From Lachnospiraceae bacterium UBA3732 (GTDB lineage: Bacteria; Bacillota; Clostridia; Lachnospirales; Lachnospiraceae): a stretch of 14,260 nucleotides of DNA. The translations under genes and the position numbers were made by a program. Where the stretch lies: the NCBI GenBank assembly GCA_002372545.1, contig DFHD01000021.1:1-14260 (forward strand). The letters run 5' to 3'. How positions within the stretch are numbered: position 1 is the first letter of the stretch; every line of letters begins with the position of its first letter. Positions 6,265-13,618 of this stretch are shown in pieces. The notes beneath the pieces are model-generated. The model ran no database searches. It saw only the letters and a list, made by a program, of their open reading frames with translations, and was not told where the DNA came from.

Positions 6265-7053
6265 ATGGCATATATAACAGTGAAGAACCTGTCCTGCGGC
6301 TACAGCGGCAGGCCGGTGGCGGAAAAAATCAGTTTTACTCTGGAAAAGGGGAATTATCTGACTGTGCTGGGTGAAAACGGCGCGGGAAAGAGTACCTTTG
6401 TCAAAACTCTCCTGGGTCTTATCCCCTCTTTGGATGGGGAGATCGTTCTGGGAGACGGCCTTGGCCGGCATGAGATCGGTTATCTGCCCCAGCAGACAGA
6501 GATGCAGAGGGACTTCCCGGCTTCGGTACAGGAAATTGTCCGGAGCGGCCTTGTGGGGCGGCGCGGTCTTCGACCCTTCCTTTCCCGGGAGGAGAAGGAG
6601 GAAGTCAGAAGCATCATGGAAAGGCTGGGCATCAGCTCCATGGCAGGCAAAAGCTACCGGGAGCTTTCCGGCGGACAGCAGCAGAGAGTGCTGCTGGCGA
6701 GGGCATGCCTTGCTGCGGGCAAGGTAATCCTGCTGGATGAACCGGTTACGGGTCTGGATCCCAGGGCTTCTGCGGATTTCTACCGCCTGATCCGCGAGCT
6801 GAACCATGAGGGCATGGCTGTACTGATGGTCTCCCATGATGTAGCGGCTGCGGAAGCGGATGCCACGCATATCCTGCACGTAGGGAAAAGGGTGTTTTTC
6901 GGCACAAAGGCGGAATACGAAAAGAGCTCGATCGGAAGACATTTTCTGGCTTCGGTCAGGGATGAGGATGAGCCGGAAGAAAAGAAAATGATCCCCTACG
7001 ATTCTATGCGGAAAAAGAAAAAGGAAGGAAGGGGGGAGGATGATCATGAGTGA
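6265..7053 (+). CDS. znuC: ABC importer ATP-binding protein, zinc/manganese/iron (ZnuC/MntB type)
   Basis: The 262-residue cytosolic ATPase energises metal uptake through the permease encoded next. Visible motifs are Walker A GENGAGKST (36-44), Q-loop Gln76 in YLPQQ, signature LSGGQQQR (134-141), Walker B VILLDEP (154-160) and switch His191. The pattern GYLPQQ followed by DFPASVQEIVRSGL is typical of the metal-type (ABC-3 partner) ATPases. The C-terminal tail (about 232-262) is very rich in Lys, Glu and Asp, beyond the usual domain. The ribosome binding site is weak (GGAAAG, 6256-6261). The 3' end overlaps the permease start by 8 bases. No substrate-binding protein gene is next to it. Confidence 0.9.
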   Translation: MAYITVKNLSCGYSGRPVAEKISFTLEKGNYLTVLGENGAGKSTFVKTLLGLIPSLDGEIVLGDGLGRHEIGYLPQQTEMQRDFPASVQEIVRSGLVGRRGLRPFLSREEKEEVRSIMERLGISSMAGKSYRELSGGQQQRVLLARACLAAGKVILLDEPVTGLDPRASADFYRLIRELNHEGMAVLMVSHDVAAAEADATHILHVGKRVFFGTKAEYEKSSIGRHFLASVRDEDEPEEKKMIPYDSMRKKKKEGRGEDDHE

Positions 7054-7882
7054 TCTGGCACGTTATTTTTCGATGCCCTTCGTGCAGTATGCGCTGATCG
7101 TAACGATCTTTGTGGCGCTTTCCGCCTCGCTTCTTGGCGTGACGCTGGTCATGAAACGGTTTTCCTATATCGGCGACGGCCTTTCGCATGTGGCATTCGG
7201 TGCCATGGCCATTGCTTCGGTCATGAAGCTGACCAACCAGATGCTGCTGATCATGCCGGTTACTGTGCTGGGAGCGGTCCTTCTGCTCCGCACCGGACAG
7301 AATACAAAGATTAAGGGCGATGCTGCCATTGCCATGGTTTCCGTGGGTTCGCTGGCTGTCGGCTACCTTCTCATGAACAGGTTTTCAACCTCCTCCAATC
7401 TGGCGGGAGATGTCTGCAGCACGCTCTTCGGTTCCTCCAACATTCTGACGCTGTCTTTGTCGGATGTCTGGGTATCCGTGATCGTTTCCCTGCTGGTTGC
7501 GGCGGTATTCTTTTTCTTCTACGCCAGGATTTTTGCCGTCACCTTTGATGAGACCTTTGCGGCATCCGCCGGAGTTAAGGTAAAACGCTACAATCTGATG
7601 ATCTCCATTGTGATCGTGGTGGTCGTGGTTCTGGGCATGAACATGATCGGCTCGCTGCTGATCTCCGCGCTGATCATTTTCCCTGCGCTTTCTGCCATGC
7701 GTCTATTCGGCAGCTTCTTCTCCGTAACGCTCTGTTCGGTGGTGATCGGTATAATATCCGCAGTAAGCGGAATCATTATTTCTCTTCTGGCGGTAACTCC
7801 GGTTGGTCCTACCATAGTGGCTGTGGATATCGTGATCTTCGCTGTTTTCTGGACAGCGGGTCGCATCACCGGCCGCGAGTAG
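7046..7882 (+). CDS. znuB: ABC-3 family metal importer permease (ZnuB type)
   Basis: This membrane component of a zinc, manganese or iron importer has about eight hydrophobic segments in 278 residues. Hallmarks of the ABC-3 family are visible: LSHVAFGAMAI near the N-terminus, the stretch MIGSLLISALIIFPALSAMRL, and the C-terminal TPVGPTIV segment. I prefer the ATG at 7046, 6 bases after GGGGAGG (7033-7039), to the ATG at 7040, which would almost touch that ribosome binding site. Translation is coupled to the ATPase gene by overlap. The operon ends at a strong palindromic terminator. The binding-protein partner must be encoded elsewhere or be shared with another system. Confidence 0.92.
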   Translation: MSDLARYFSMPFVQYALIVTIFVALSASLLGVTLVMKRFSYIGDGLSHVAFGAMAIASVMKLTNQMLLIMPVTVLGAVLLLRTGQNTKIKGDAAIAMVSVGSLAVGYLLMNRFSTSSNLAGDVCSTLFGSSNILTLSLSDVWVSVIVSLLVAAVFFFFYARIFAVTFDETFAASAGVKVKRYNLMISIVIVVVVVLGMNMIGSLLISALIIFPALSAMRLFGSFFSVTLCSVVIGIISAVSGIIISLLAVTPVGPTIVAVDIVIFAVFWTAGRITGRE

Positions 7883-7905
7883 AGGGAGAGCCGCTGTATG
7901 ATCAT

Positions 7906-7941
7906 AAAAAAACTGCACCGGACGTCCGGTGCGGTTTTTTT
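7906..7941. terminator. Bidirectional intrinsic terminator between convergent genes
   Basis: GCACCGGACGTCCGGTGC (7915-7932) is a perfect palindrome flanked by A7 (7906-7912) and T7 (7935-7941), so it works as a terminator in both directions. It separates the metal importer operon from the convergent sulfatase-family gene. Confidence 0.92.
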
Positions 7942-7987
7942 ATCCGGCGGGTACCCGTACGGATATTTATCCGGCGGTTGGCCGGAG

Positions 7988-8012
7988 GCTTATTTCTCGA
8001 AGCTTATTTCTC
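7988..8012. repeat. 11-bp direct repeat spanning the sulfatase stop codon
   Basis: GCTTATTTCTC occurs at 7988-7998 and again at 8002-8012, a period of 14 bases. The second copy contains the stop codon (8004-8006) of the minus-strand gene. A separate direct repeat, TATCCGGCGG, lies just beyond at 7941-7950 and 7968-7977. Confidence 0.75.
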
Positions 8013-9671
8013 TTTAGCCGGGCTGATATACTTACCCTTATACATCTTTTCCATCAGTACGGAACGTTGATCGAAATTCGTTTCGACCTCCGTCTGGGGA
8101 TACCGCTCCAGCAGCGTTTTCTTATTGGAGAAGAGGTTGGTACCCAGTGCCAGCCTGTCGCCTTCGATCTCTACGCCCAGAGCGGCAAGCGTCGTGGGGA
8201 AGAGGTCGATCGTGGAGTAAACCCGTACGGCATCCGGATCGGCGGGCGTAACCGCAGGGTTGATGATGCAGGTATAGGTTTTTCTCTGATAGCTGGCCGG
8301 AACATCCTCACAGAAATCCGTATCCATGGTAGGATGGTCGCCGGTGATCACGATGGTGGTATTCTCATAGAAATCCTGCTCCTGAACCCATTTGACAAAA
8401 TTCTGTACCATCTGGGAGGAACAGTGCATAACATTGGCATACTTATCGTCGGTAAAGTTCCTGTCGCACTGGGGGCAGTAATGACCGTCCTCGAAATGCG
8501 TATCCATGGTCTGGAGAACCAGCTGGAAGGGCTGATCCTCTTTGGCCAGCTCCAGAAGATCATCCTTGGCGAAGGCGAAGAGCTTTTCATCCTCATATCC
8601 CCACCAAACCTTGTAATCTTCGGGGATCAGTCCCACATCCTTGGCATATTCATAGTCATGGATCGTGAAATTGCCGTGGGATTCATAGTAAAGCCGGCAG
8701 CCGCCGAAGGTGGCATCCGTGCCCATGACCAGAAGGTTGTTATAGCCTGCCCGGTCAAGGATATCGCTCATGGTATCAATGCCGGGGAAGAAGGTATTCT
8801 TTGCAGACATACCGTTCCGGCTCAGCGGCGTTTTCAGCGGAAGACCGGAGGTGGTGCCGAAGATGGCGCCCATGGTCCAGATTGTACAGGGAAGAGCAAT
8901 ACCGCCGTTCAGCTTTCCGCTGTTGCCGGAGAAATCCTCATTCTCCTCAGCCATCTCTGTCAGCTCGGGAATGATGTTCTTCGGGAAGGCGCCGCCGTGG
9001 GCTTCATCCGCATAAGTCATCTCCATGGATTCCATATAGATATAGATCAGATTCCGCTTCTTTTCCGGGAAGGTCAGCTTCACTGTTCCGGGATCGACAT
9101 ATTCCTTGGCAATGAGCTCGGAATATTTGAACTGGTTTCGGATAAATTTGCCGAGACCGAAGCCGAACCAGGCACCGAGGATGGCGCCCACAAGGACCAG
9201 GGCGGTAACGATCCGGAGAATGTTATAGACCAGCCAGCCCTTCTTTCCTTTGTTACGCATACGGATCAGAAGGAAGGCTGCAGGAAGGGTAACGCACAGC
9301 CCGCTGCCTACGGTGATCAGTACAAATTCCTTTACCATGTCCGGATTGGTTCCTCTGAGGGATACCCGGAGATGGAAGAGCAGCTCATCCATGTTGATGA
9401 CGCTCCAGGTATTGAGCGCCCAGACAACGCCTGCGGCGAGGAAGGTGAAGAGGAAGAGGAAGATCAGAAGACGGATGATCTTCGCCTTATTGATGGGGCG
9501 GGTCTTATCCTTTTTCAGGGCTTTCTTTGCTGCCTTTTTTTCTGCCTTCAGTTCCTTTTTTGTCTTTTCCCGGCCTTCATCATCTGCTTCGGAACCGCCT
9601 GTGGCCTGTTCGGTCAGGGCGTTTTCCGTTTCGCCGGAAGGATTGGTTGTTTTCTTATTTTTTTCTTTCAT
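8004..9671 (-). CDS. Membrane-anchored sulfatase-family phosphoglycerol transferase (OpgB/LtaS-like)
   Basis: The product is predicted to transfer glycerol-phosphate onto a cell-envelope glycan or lipid outside the membrane, using a metal and a threonine nucleophile. The 555 residues begin with a lysine- and alanine-rich cytosolic segment (about 36-66). Three membrane segments follow (near 66-88, 112-136, 146-172), then a large extracellular sulfatase fold. Catalytic features are metal ligand Glu214 (YMESME), nucleophile Thr266 in WTMGAIFGTTSGLPL, His392 in TMDTHF, and Asp445-His446 in GDH. The WTxxx(A/G)-SGLPL pattern and the CPQC segment (399-402) resemble OpgB (MdoB) more than classical LtaS, which also has five membrane segments. 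The start has GGAGAA (9675-9680) upstream. The exact acceptor is unknown. Confidence 0.87.
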   Translation of the reverse strand: MKEKNKKTTNPSGETENALTEQATGGSEADDEGREKTKKELKAEKKAAKKALKKDKTRPINKAKIIRLLIFLFLFTFLAAGVVWALNTWSVINMDELLFHLRVSLRGTNPDMVKEFVLITVGSGLCVTLPAAFLLIRMRNKGKKGWLVYNILRIVTALVLVGAILGAWFGFGLGKFIRNQFKYSELIAKEYVDPGTVKLTFPEKKRNLIYIYMESMEMTYADEAHGGAFPKNIIPELTEMAEENEDFSGNSGKLNGGIALPCTIWTMGAIFGTTSGLPLKTPLSRNGMSAKNTFFPGIDTMSDILDRAGYNNLLVMGTDATFGGCRLYYESHGNFTIHDYEYAKDVGLIPEDYKVWWGYEDEKLFAFAKDDLLELAKEDQPFQLVLQTMDTHFEDGHYCPQCDRNFTDDKYANVMHCSSQMVQNFVKWVQEQDFYENTTIVITGDHPTMDTDFCEDVPASYQRKTYTCIINPAVTPADPDAVRVYSTIDLFPTTLAALGVEIEGDRLALGTNLFSNKKTLLERYPQTEVETNFDQRSVLMEKMYKGKYISPAKEK

Positions 9672-9685
9672 GGGTTCTCCGTATT

Positions 9686-9701
9686 TTCTGTATTTACAGA
9701 A
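9686..9701 (-). other. Small hairpin next to the sulfatase ribosome binding site
   Basis: TTCTGT (9686-9691) and ACAGAA (9696-9701) form a perfect 6-bp stem with a 4-base loop, only 5 bases upstream of the GGAGAA ribosome binding site on the minus strand. It may be an operator or an RNA stem that influences translation. I see no clear promoter in this gap. Confidence 0.35.
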
Positions 9702-9719
9702 TCATGTTCTTTGTTTGCT

Positions 9720-9779
9720 GCCTGCCGTACCGGCTAAGAAACGGTTCCGGCGGGCTTTTTTATTCCGGCGCACGGCAGG
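9720..9779. repeat. Nested, mutually exclusive inverted repeats
   Basis: Arm A (GCCTGCCG, 9720-9727) can pair with arm B (CGGCGGGC, 9748-9755), which is followed on the plus strand by T6 (9756-9761). Alternatively CCTGCCGT plus CCGG (9721-9728, 9730-9733) can pair with CCGG plus ACGGCAGG (9765-9768, 9772-9779). The A-B form looks like a terminator, but for plus-strand transcription, while both flanking genes are on the minus strand. Confidence 0.5.
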
Positions 9780-9791
9780 ACTGAGGATGCT

Positions 9792-10745
9792 TCAGTAAAT
9801 ATCCGACCTAGAGTTGACGTCCTGGAAAAGCTCGGTGCTGAAGTATCTTTCGCCTGTATCCGGCAGGACAGTGACCACAGTCTTTCCCTTTCCGAGCAGC
9901 CTGGCCATTCTCAGGGCAACGCATACATTCGTTCCGCTGGAGATGCCGCAGAGGATTCCCTCCTTCATGGTCAGCTGACGTGTGGTCTCTATGGCCTCCT
10001 CATCCGTAACGATCTCGATCTGTTCGATGATGTCTCTGTCGAGAATGGGCGGGATCAGTCCGTCGCCGATTCCCATCTGCAGGTGGGAGCCGATGGAGCC
10101 GCCGGAAAGGATGGCGGCATGCTCGGGCTCGGCTGCCCAGATCTTAATCTCCGGATTCGCTTCTTTCAGAACGCGTCCGATACCGGTGATGGTTCCTCCC
10201 GTTCCGATGCCGGAGCAGAAGCCGTGGATCGGCCGGTCCGCCTGACTAAGGATCTCAGGACCGGTATACAGAAGGTGGACGTTCACGTTTTCTTTATTGG
10301 AAAACTGATCCGGCATGTAATAATTCGGATTTTCCCGGCAGAGCCTTCGCGCGGTCTCTATGCACCGGTCAATACATTCGCCGATATTGTTATCATCATG
10401 GATCAGCATGAGCTCTGCACCGTACTGTCTGATCAGAAGCCGGCGTTCCTCGCTGACGCTGTCCGGCATAATGATGATGACACGGTAGCCCTTTACCGCG
10501 CCCACCAGGGAAAGGCCGATCCCCTGGTTTCCACTGGTTGGTTCCACGATCACGCTTTCGCTTGTCAGGATCCCATCCCGTTCCGCAGCTTCGATCATCT
10601 GCAGGGCTGTTCGGGTCTTGATGGAACCGCCGATGTTCATTCCTTCATATTTAACAAGTACTTCGGCGTCCTTCGGACCGGTCAGGTGTTGAAGGCGGAT
10701 CAGGGGAGTATTCCCGGATGCGGCCAGAATATTATCAAAGATCAT
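9792..10745 (-). CDS. Cysteine synthase family PLP enzyme, divergent subgroup
   Basis: This 317-residue cytosolic enzyme of fold type II is related to O-acetylserine sulfhydrylase. The PLP lysine is Lys43 in NIGGSIKTR, where typical CysK has NPGGSVKDR. The substrate loop reads TSGNQG (70-75) instead of TSGNTG, and the segment after it reads MPDSVSEERR rather than MPETMSIERR. The phosphate loop GTGGT (181-185), GISSGTN and PDTGERYFS are kept. The changes at the lysine and Asn-loop motifs suggest a subgroup with altered substrate use, for example another beta-substituted alanine or sulfide-releasing chemistry, but this is not shown. AGAGGAGA (10752-10759) fixes the start. It has its own promoter and a structured leader. 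A normal cysK lies at the start of the window, so this is not the only copy. Confidence 0.9.
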   Translation of the reverse strand: MIFDNILAASGNTPLIRLQHLTGPKDAEVLVKYEGMNIGGSIKTRTALQMIEAAERDGILTSESVIVEPTSGNQGIGLSLVGAVKGYRVIIIMPDSVSEERRLLIRQYGAELMLIHDDNNIGECIDRCIETARRLCRENPNYYMPDQFSNKENVNVHLLYTGPEILSQADRPIHGFCSGIGTGGTITGIGRVLKEANPEIKIWAAEPEHAAILSGGSIGSHLQMGIGDGLIPPILDRDIIEQIEIVTDEEAIETTRQLTMKEGILCGISSGTNVCVALRMARLLGKGKTVVTVLPDTGERYFSTELFQDVNSRSDIY

Positions 10746-10798
10746 GAATTATCTCCTCTGTTCTTTTATTGCAGCTGTTTTGAAGTAACCTTGGCGCA

Positions 10799-10837
10799 GG
10801 ATTTGCGACCATTTTAACGGTCTTCCTCAGCAAATCC
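10799..10837 (-). other. Leader hairpin of the second cysteine-synthase-family gene
   Basis: GGATTTGC (10799-10806) and GCAAATCC (10830-10837) pair perfectly over 8 bp. Inside, GACC (10807-10810) pairs with GGTC (10819-10822) around an 8-base loop, leaving a 7-base bulge on one side. It lies in the predicted leader, between the promoter and the ribosome binding site, and has no U tract. It does not look like a T-box or SAM riboswitch. Confidence 0.55.
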
Positions 10838-10858
10838 GTCTGAGATATACAACCACTT

Positions 10859-10888
10859 ATTCTAACACAAAGCGGCAAAGAAAAACAA
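10859..10888 (-). promoter_or_regulatory. Promoter of the second cysteine-synthase-family gene
   Basis: On the minus strand, TTGTTT (10888-10883) and TAGAAT (10864-10859) are 18 bases apart, with TGT directly before the -10 making it extended. The leader would be about 105 bases and include the hairpin at 10799-10837. The promoter lies just past the MATE gene stop. Confidence 0.55.
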
Positions 10889-10895
10889 GAAGCAG

Positions 10896-12239
10896 TTAAA
10901 CAGGTTTTTGCAGTCTGGCAGCATCCTTTGGAATGTAACAGAGGTACAGGATTGCCAGCATGATCATCATCAGGACCCAGCTGATCGGCTCTGTCAGGGC
11001 GACCCCGAGATAGTTCAGACGGGGGACCAGATAAAGCACAGAAAGGATCTTCAGCACCAGCTCCAGAATGGAGGAGTAAAGGGGCGCAACCTTATGTCCC
11101 AGCCCCTGCAGGGTGCAGCGAAGCACAAACAGAGGGCCGAGGAAAAAGTAAAAGCATACCCCGATCCTGCAGTACATGACGCCGTTATCGACGATGGTGG
11201 CGTCGTTTGTCGTAGCGAGCCAGGAAATAATGGGCCTGGAGATCAGGAAGACCACGCCTACGAGAATGGCGGAAATGCCGGTGACGATCAGAAGCGCATC
11301 CTTTACGCCGCGTCTTACCCGGTCAATCTGCCCGGCTCCGGTATTCTGGCTGGTATAGGTCGTCATGGCAATGCCGAAGGTGTAGATCAGAATGCAGGTA
11401 AGGTCGAAGATTCGTCTTCCCGCAACATGAGCGGCCATGATATCCGAACCGAGGCTGTTGATCCCGGATTGTAGGATGATCGTACCGATATTGACGATGC
11501 AGCCCATGAGTCCCATGGAAAGCCCTGTGGAAAAAAGCCCGGGGATTTCTTTCCACAAGCCAGCCCAGTCTTCGCGGCGGGGAAGGATATATCTGTATCT
11601 GATCAGGATAAAGATAAGACAGGCCAGAAAACAGACAATCTGGGAAAGCACCGTCGCGTAGGCGGCGCCTGCGATGCCCATGTGGAATTTACCGATAAAA
11701 AGAAGATCTGTCCCCAGATTCAGAATAACGGAAAGGATCAGAAAGTACAGTGGCGTACGGCTGTCTCCGATGGCCCGGAGCAGGTTGGCGGAAAGGTTGT
11801 ACAGTGTAGTAAAGCCGATGCCGCCGATGATGATGCGGACGTAGATGAGGGCGTACTGCATAACATCATCCGGGGTATCCAGCAGGGAAAGGACCGGACG
11901 GATCACGGCAAGACTTCCGGCGGTCAATACCAGGATCGAAAGGACAGTCAGAAAAAGACTGCCGGCCACGCAGCGGCGCAGCCTGGACATATCCTTTGCG
12001 CCGAAACAGTTTGAGACCAGAATACCAAAGCCCTGCGTAAAGCCGTTGGTCAGCCCGATCAGTGTATTGGAAATAACGGCAGTCATGCCGACTGCCGCAA
12101 AAGCGTTCTTGTTCAGGTACATACTGACGATCTTGCCATCGCCCAGATTATATAATTGCTGAAATATGGTTCCGCAGATCAGGGGGATCGCAAATAAGAT
12201 GATCAGTCTAGCCGGATTTCCCTTTGTCATATCCTTCAT
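10896..12239 (-). CDS. MATE-family multidrug/toxic compound efflux transporter
   Basis: The 447-residue integral membrane protein should export drugs or metabolites by coupling to a sodium or proton gradient. It has about twelve hydrophobic segments in two homologous halves, near the family norm of about 450 residues. Recognisable MATE features are the N-terminal GNPARLIILFAIPLICGTIFQQLYNLGD, FAAVGMT and GFTQGFGILVSNCFGAKD segments and the mid-protein RAIGDSRTPLYF. In many relatives the first motif reads YNxVDxxIVG; here it is YNLGDGKIVSMYLNKN, a mild deviation. An AGAAGG ribosome binding site lies 7 bases before the ATG. It has its own consensus promoter. Substrate is not predictable, and there is no evident terminator before the next minus-strand gene. 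Confidence 0.93.
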   Translation of the reverse strand: MKDMTKGNPARLIILFAIPLICGTIFQQLYNLGDGKIVSMYLNKNAFAAVGMTAVISNTLIGLTNGFTQGFGILVSNCFGAKDMSRLRRCVAGSLFLTVLSILVLTAGSLAVIRPVLSLLDTPDDVMQYALIYVRIIIGGIGFTTLYNLSANLLRAIGDSRTPLYFLILSVILNLGTDLLFIGKFHMGIAGAAYATVLSQIVCFLACLIFILIRYRYILPRREDWAGLWKEIPGLFSTGLSMGLMGCIVNIGTIILQSGINSLGSDIMAAHVAGRRIFDLTCILIYTFGIAMTTYTSQNTGAGQIDRVRRGVKDALLIVTGISAILVGVVFLISRPIISWLATTNDATIVDNGVMYCRIGVCFYFFLGPLFVLRCTLQGLGHKVAPLYSSILELVLKILSVLYLVPRLNYLGVALTEPISWVLMMIMLAILYLCYIPKDAARLQKPV

Positions 12240-12325
12240 GTTAAAACCTTCTATTCTGTCGAACCGGTCTTCCTGGCCGGAATGATGATTCTTTTTTCGC
12301 CTGCTTTAGCAGCGTATTGCACACG

Positions 12326-12353
12326 ATTATAGTGTTTTTTTCGGAATTGTCAA
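12326..12353 (-). promoter_or_regulatory. Consensus promoter of the MATE gene
   Basis: On the minus strand, TTGACA (12353-12348) and TATAAT (12331-12326) are both exact consensus, with a 16-base spacer. The leader is about 80 bases and contains short CCGG-type stems but no recognised riboswitch. Strong basal expression is expected unless a repressor acts. Confidence 0.8.
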
Positions 12354-12368
12354 CAGGAAAGTGAGCGT

Positions 12369-12413
12369 AAAAAGACCCCGCACGGCGGATCTGCCGGCGG
12401 AGCCTTCTTTTTT
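12369..12413. terminator. Bidirectional terminator downstream of the DUF4349 gene
   Basis: CCGCACGGC (12378-12386) pairs with GCCGGCGG (12393-12400) over 8 bp with one bulged A and a 6-base loop. A5 (12369-12373) on one side serves as the U tract for minus-strand transcripts. CTTCTTTTTT on the other side would serve plus-strand transcripts. It separates the DUF4349 gene from the MATE promoter. Confidence 0.75.
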
Positions 12414-12414
12414 A

Positions 12415-12525
12415 TTTCTAAGGGGGAGTGTATCTATTCATTTATATTCCCGAGAGGTAGTGTATCTGCTCAGCTATATTTCTAAGGGGGTGTATCTGCT
12501 CTGCTTTATTCCTGAGGGGAGGAGC
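12415..12525. repeat. Tandem repeat of about 32 bp, 3.5 copies, overlapping the DUF4349 stop codon
   Basis: Imperfect units lie at 12415-12446, 12447-12478, 12479-12508 and a partial 12509-12525. Shared elements are TTYCTRAGGGG, TGTATCT and a TTTATA-like end. Read on the minus strand, the partial copy encodes the last residues of the lipoprotein and the stop codon falls at its junction with the next unit. The array therefore probably grew by duplication of the gene's 3' end. Confidence 0.8.
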
Positions 12526-13600
12526 TTTCTTCGGAAGAGGGTTCTTCTGCAGATGCTTTCTCTTTCTTCATTTCTTTACGCTTTTTCCGGAAGGGATGGA
12601 TCACCATCAGCCAGAAGAGAAGGAGAAGAACGAGGCATACGCCGAGAACGATGACATGACGTACACACCAGACTACGAATGCCTTGCAGCGGCTGGTAAA
12701 GCCATGAACCGCATTGTGGAAGGCACGGGATATCCTTCTGCCGAAGGTATCGGGAGCAGGCTCCTCATATTCGGTGATCTCGCGGACTTCGCTTACGGTA
12801 ATGTCGATGTAGCTGTAGGCGGCGTCATTATCAATACGGTTCATGCGGGTTTTCAGCTGATTGATCTGGATCTCCACCTGGGTGATCCGGTCGTCAACCA
12901 TGAGGAGGGTATCCATATCTTCCAGCTTCTTAGCCTCTTCCATCATGCTGAGGTAGCTGTTTCTCTTGGTTTCCAGAACCTCAAGCTCGGCAGCAAGGTC
13001 ATTATACTCCTGTGTCAGATTGGTGACGTTCTGATTCTGGTTTTTCAGGCTTCCGATGGAGCCGGAGGCGTTAACAAAGGCCTGATAATTAGAGGAGGGC
13101 ACACGGATCGTCGCACTGTATACGTAGAGGGGAGGCTGGTCTCCGTAGCCGCCGGTGCTGTAAATTTCTTCGGACTCCAGAAAGCCGCTGTGGGTCTGGA
13201 TCATTGCACGGATGCAGGCAACGGATTCATCGTAGTTCTTGGTTTCGAAGGTCATGTTGCAGTGATAGATCAGCTTGTCCTCGGAAATCTGCGGAAGAGT
13301 AGCTGTGCCTCCCTGCTCCTCGGGATTTGCATTTGCCTGGGTGTAGGATGCGTCACTTCCCGAACGGGCAGAGAGTGAGTTTTTCATAGGGGCATCATAG
13401 GTTTCCGCAGCATATTCTTCTGCCTCATAAGTCTCGGGTTCTGCTCCGTTCATTTGAACATTGTTCTCATAAGCGGCAGAGGCTTCCGTTGTGGATGAAG
13501 GAGATTTTTCTATACTGCTTTTGCTTCCGCAGCCGGCTGTTCCCATAAGGGCAGCCGCGAAGATCACGGCTAGTGTTTTTTTCATATTTTTCTTTTTCAT
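12506..13600 (-). CDS. DUF4349-domain lipoprotein
   Basis: The 364-residue envelope protein begins with a basic N-terminus, a hydrophobic core and a lipobox-like T-A-G-C ending at Cys24, so it is probably lipidated. A long low-complexity Ser/Glu/Ala/Tyr-rich linker (about 25-110) follows. The DUF4349 core (about 110-275) includes EDKLIYHCNMTFETKNYDESV, and its central helix (about 195-262) is predicted coiled coil. A C-terminal membrane segment lies near 312-337, followed by a basic patch and an acidic Ser/Glu-rich tail. The family's role is not established. AAGGAGG (13611-13617) is 10 bases before the chosen ATG; Met6 has no ribosome binding site. The 3' end lies in a tandem repeat, which may have changed the tail. 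Confidence 0.88.
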   Translation of the reverse strand: MKKKNMKKTLAVIFAAALMGTAGCGSKSSIEKSPSSTTEASAAYENNVQMNGAEPETYEAEEYAAETYDAPMKNSLSARSGSDASYTQANANPEEQGGTATLPQISEDKLIYHCNMTFETKNYDESVACIRAMIQTHSGFLESEEIYSTGGYGDQPPLYVYSATIRVPSSNYQAFVNASGSIGSLKNQNQNVTNLTQEYNDLAAELEVLETKRNSYLSMMEEAKKLEDMDTLLMVDDRITQVEIQINQLKTRMNRIDNDAAYSYIDITVSEVREITEYEEPAPDTFGRRISRAFHNAVHGFTSRCKAFVVWCVRHVIVLGVCLVLLLLFWLMVIHPFRKKRKEMKKEKASAEEPSSEESSSPQE

Positions 13601-13618
13601 ATGGTTTTGTCCTCCTTA

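Noticed and set aside
5947..7047. A 366-residue minus-strand open frame across the Fur-family and znuC genes
   Set aside because: It spans two well-supported plus-strand genes and has no domain signal of its own.
7929..9737. A 602-residue plus-strand open frame opposite the sulfatase-family gene
   Set aside because: It is the reverse shadow of a clearly real gene. The translation has no recognisable domain, it starts next to a terminator hairpin, and it has no ribosome binding site.
10083..10817. A 244-residue plus-strand open frame opposite the second cysteine-synthase-family gene
   Set aside because: It is a shadow of a strongly conserved PLP enzyme and has no ribosome binding site.
10746..10895. 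Possible T-box or SAM riboswitch before the cysteine-synthase-family gene
   Set aside because: The leader is too short, and no T-box sequence, specifier stem or S-box core was recognised; only a simple bulged hairpin is present.
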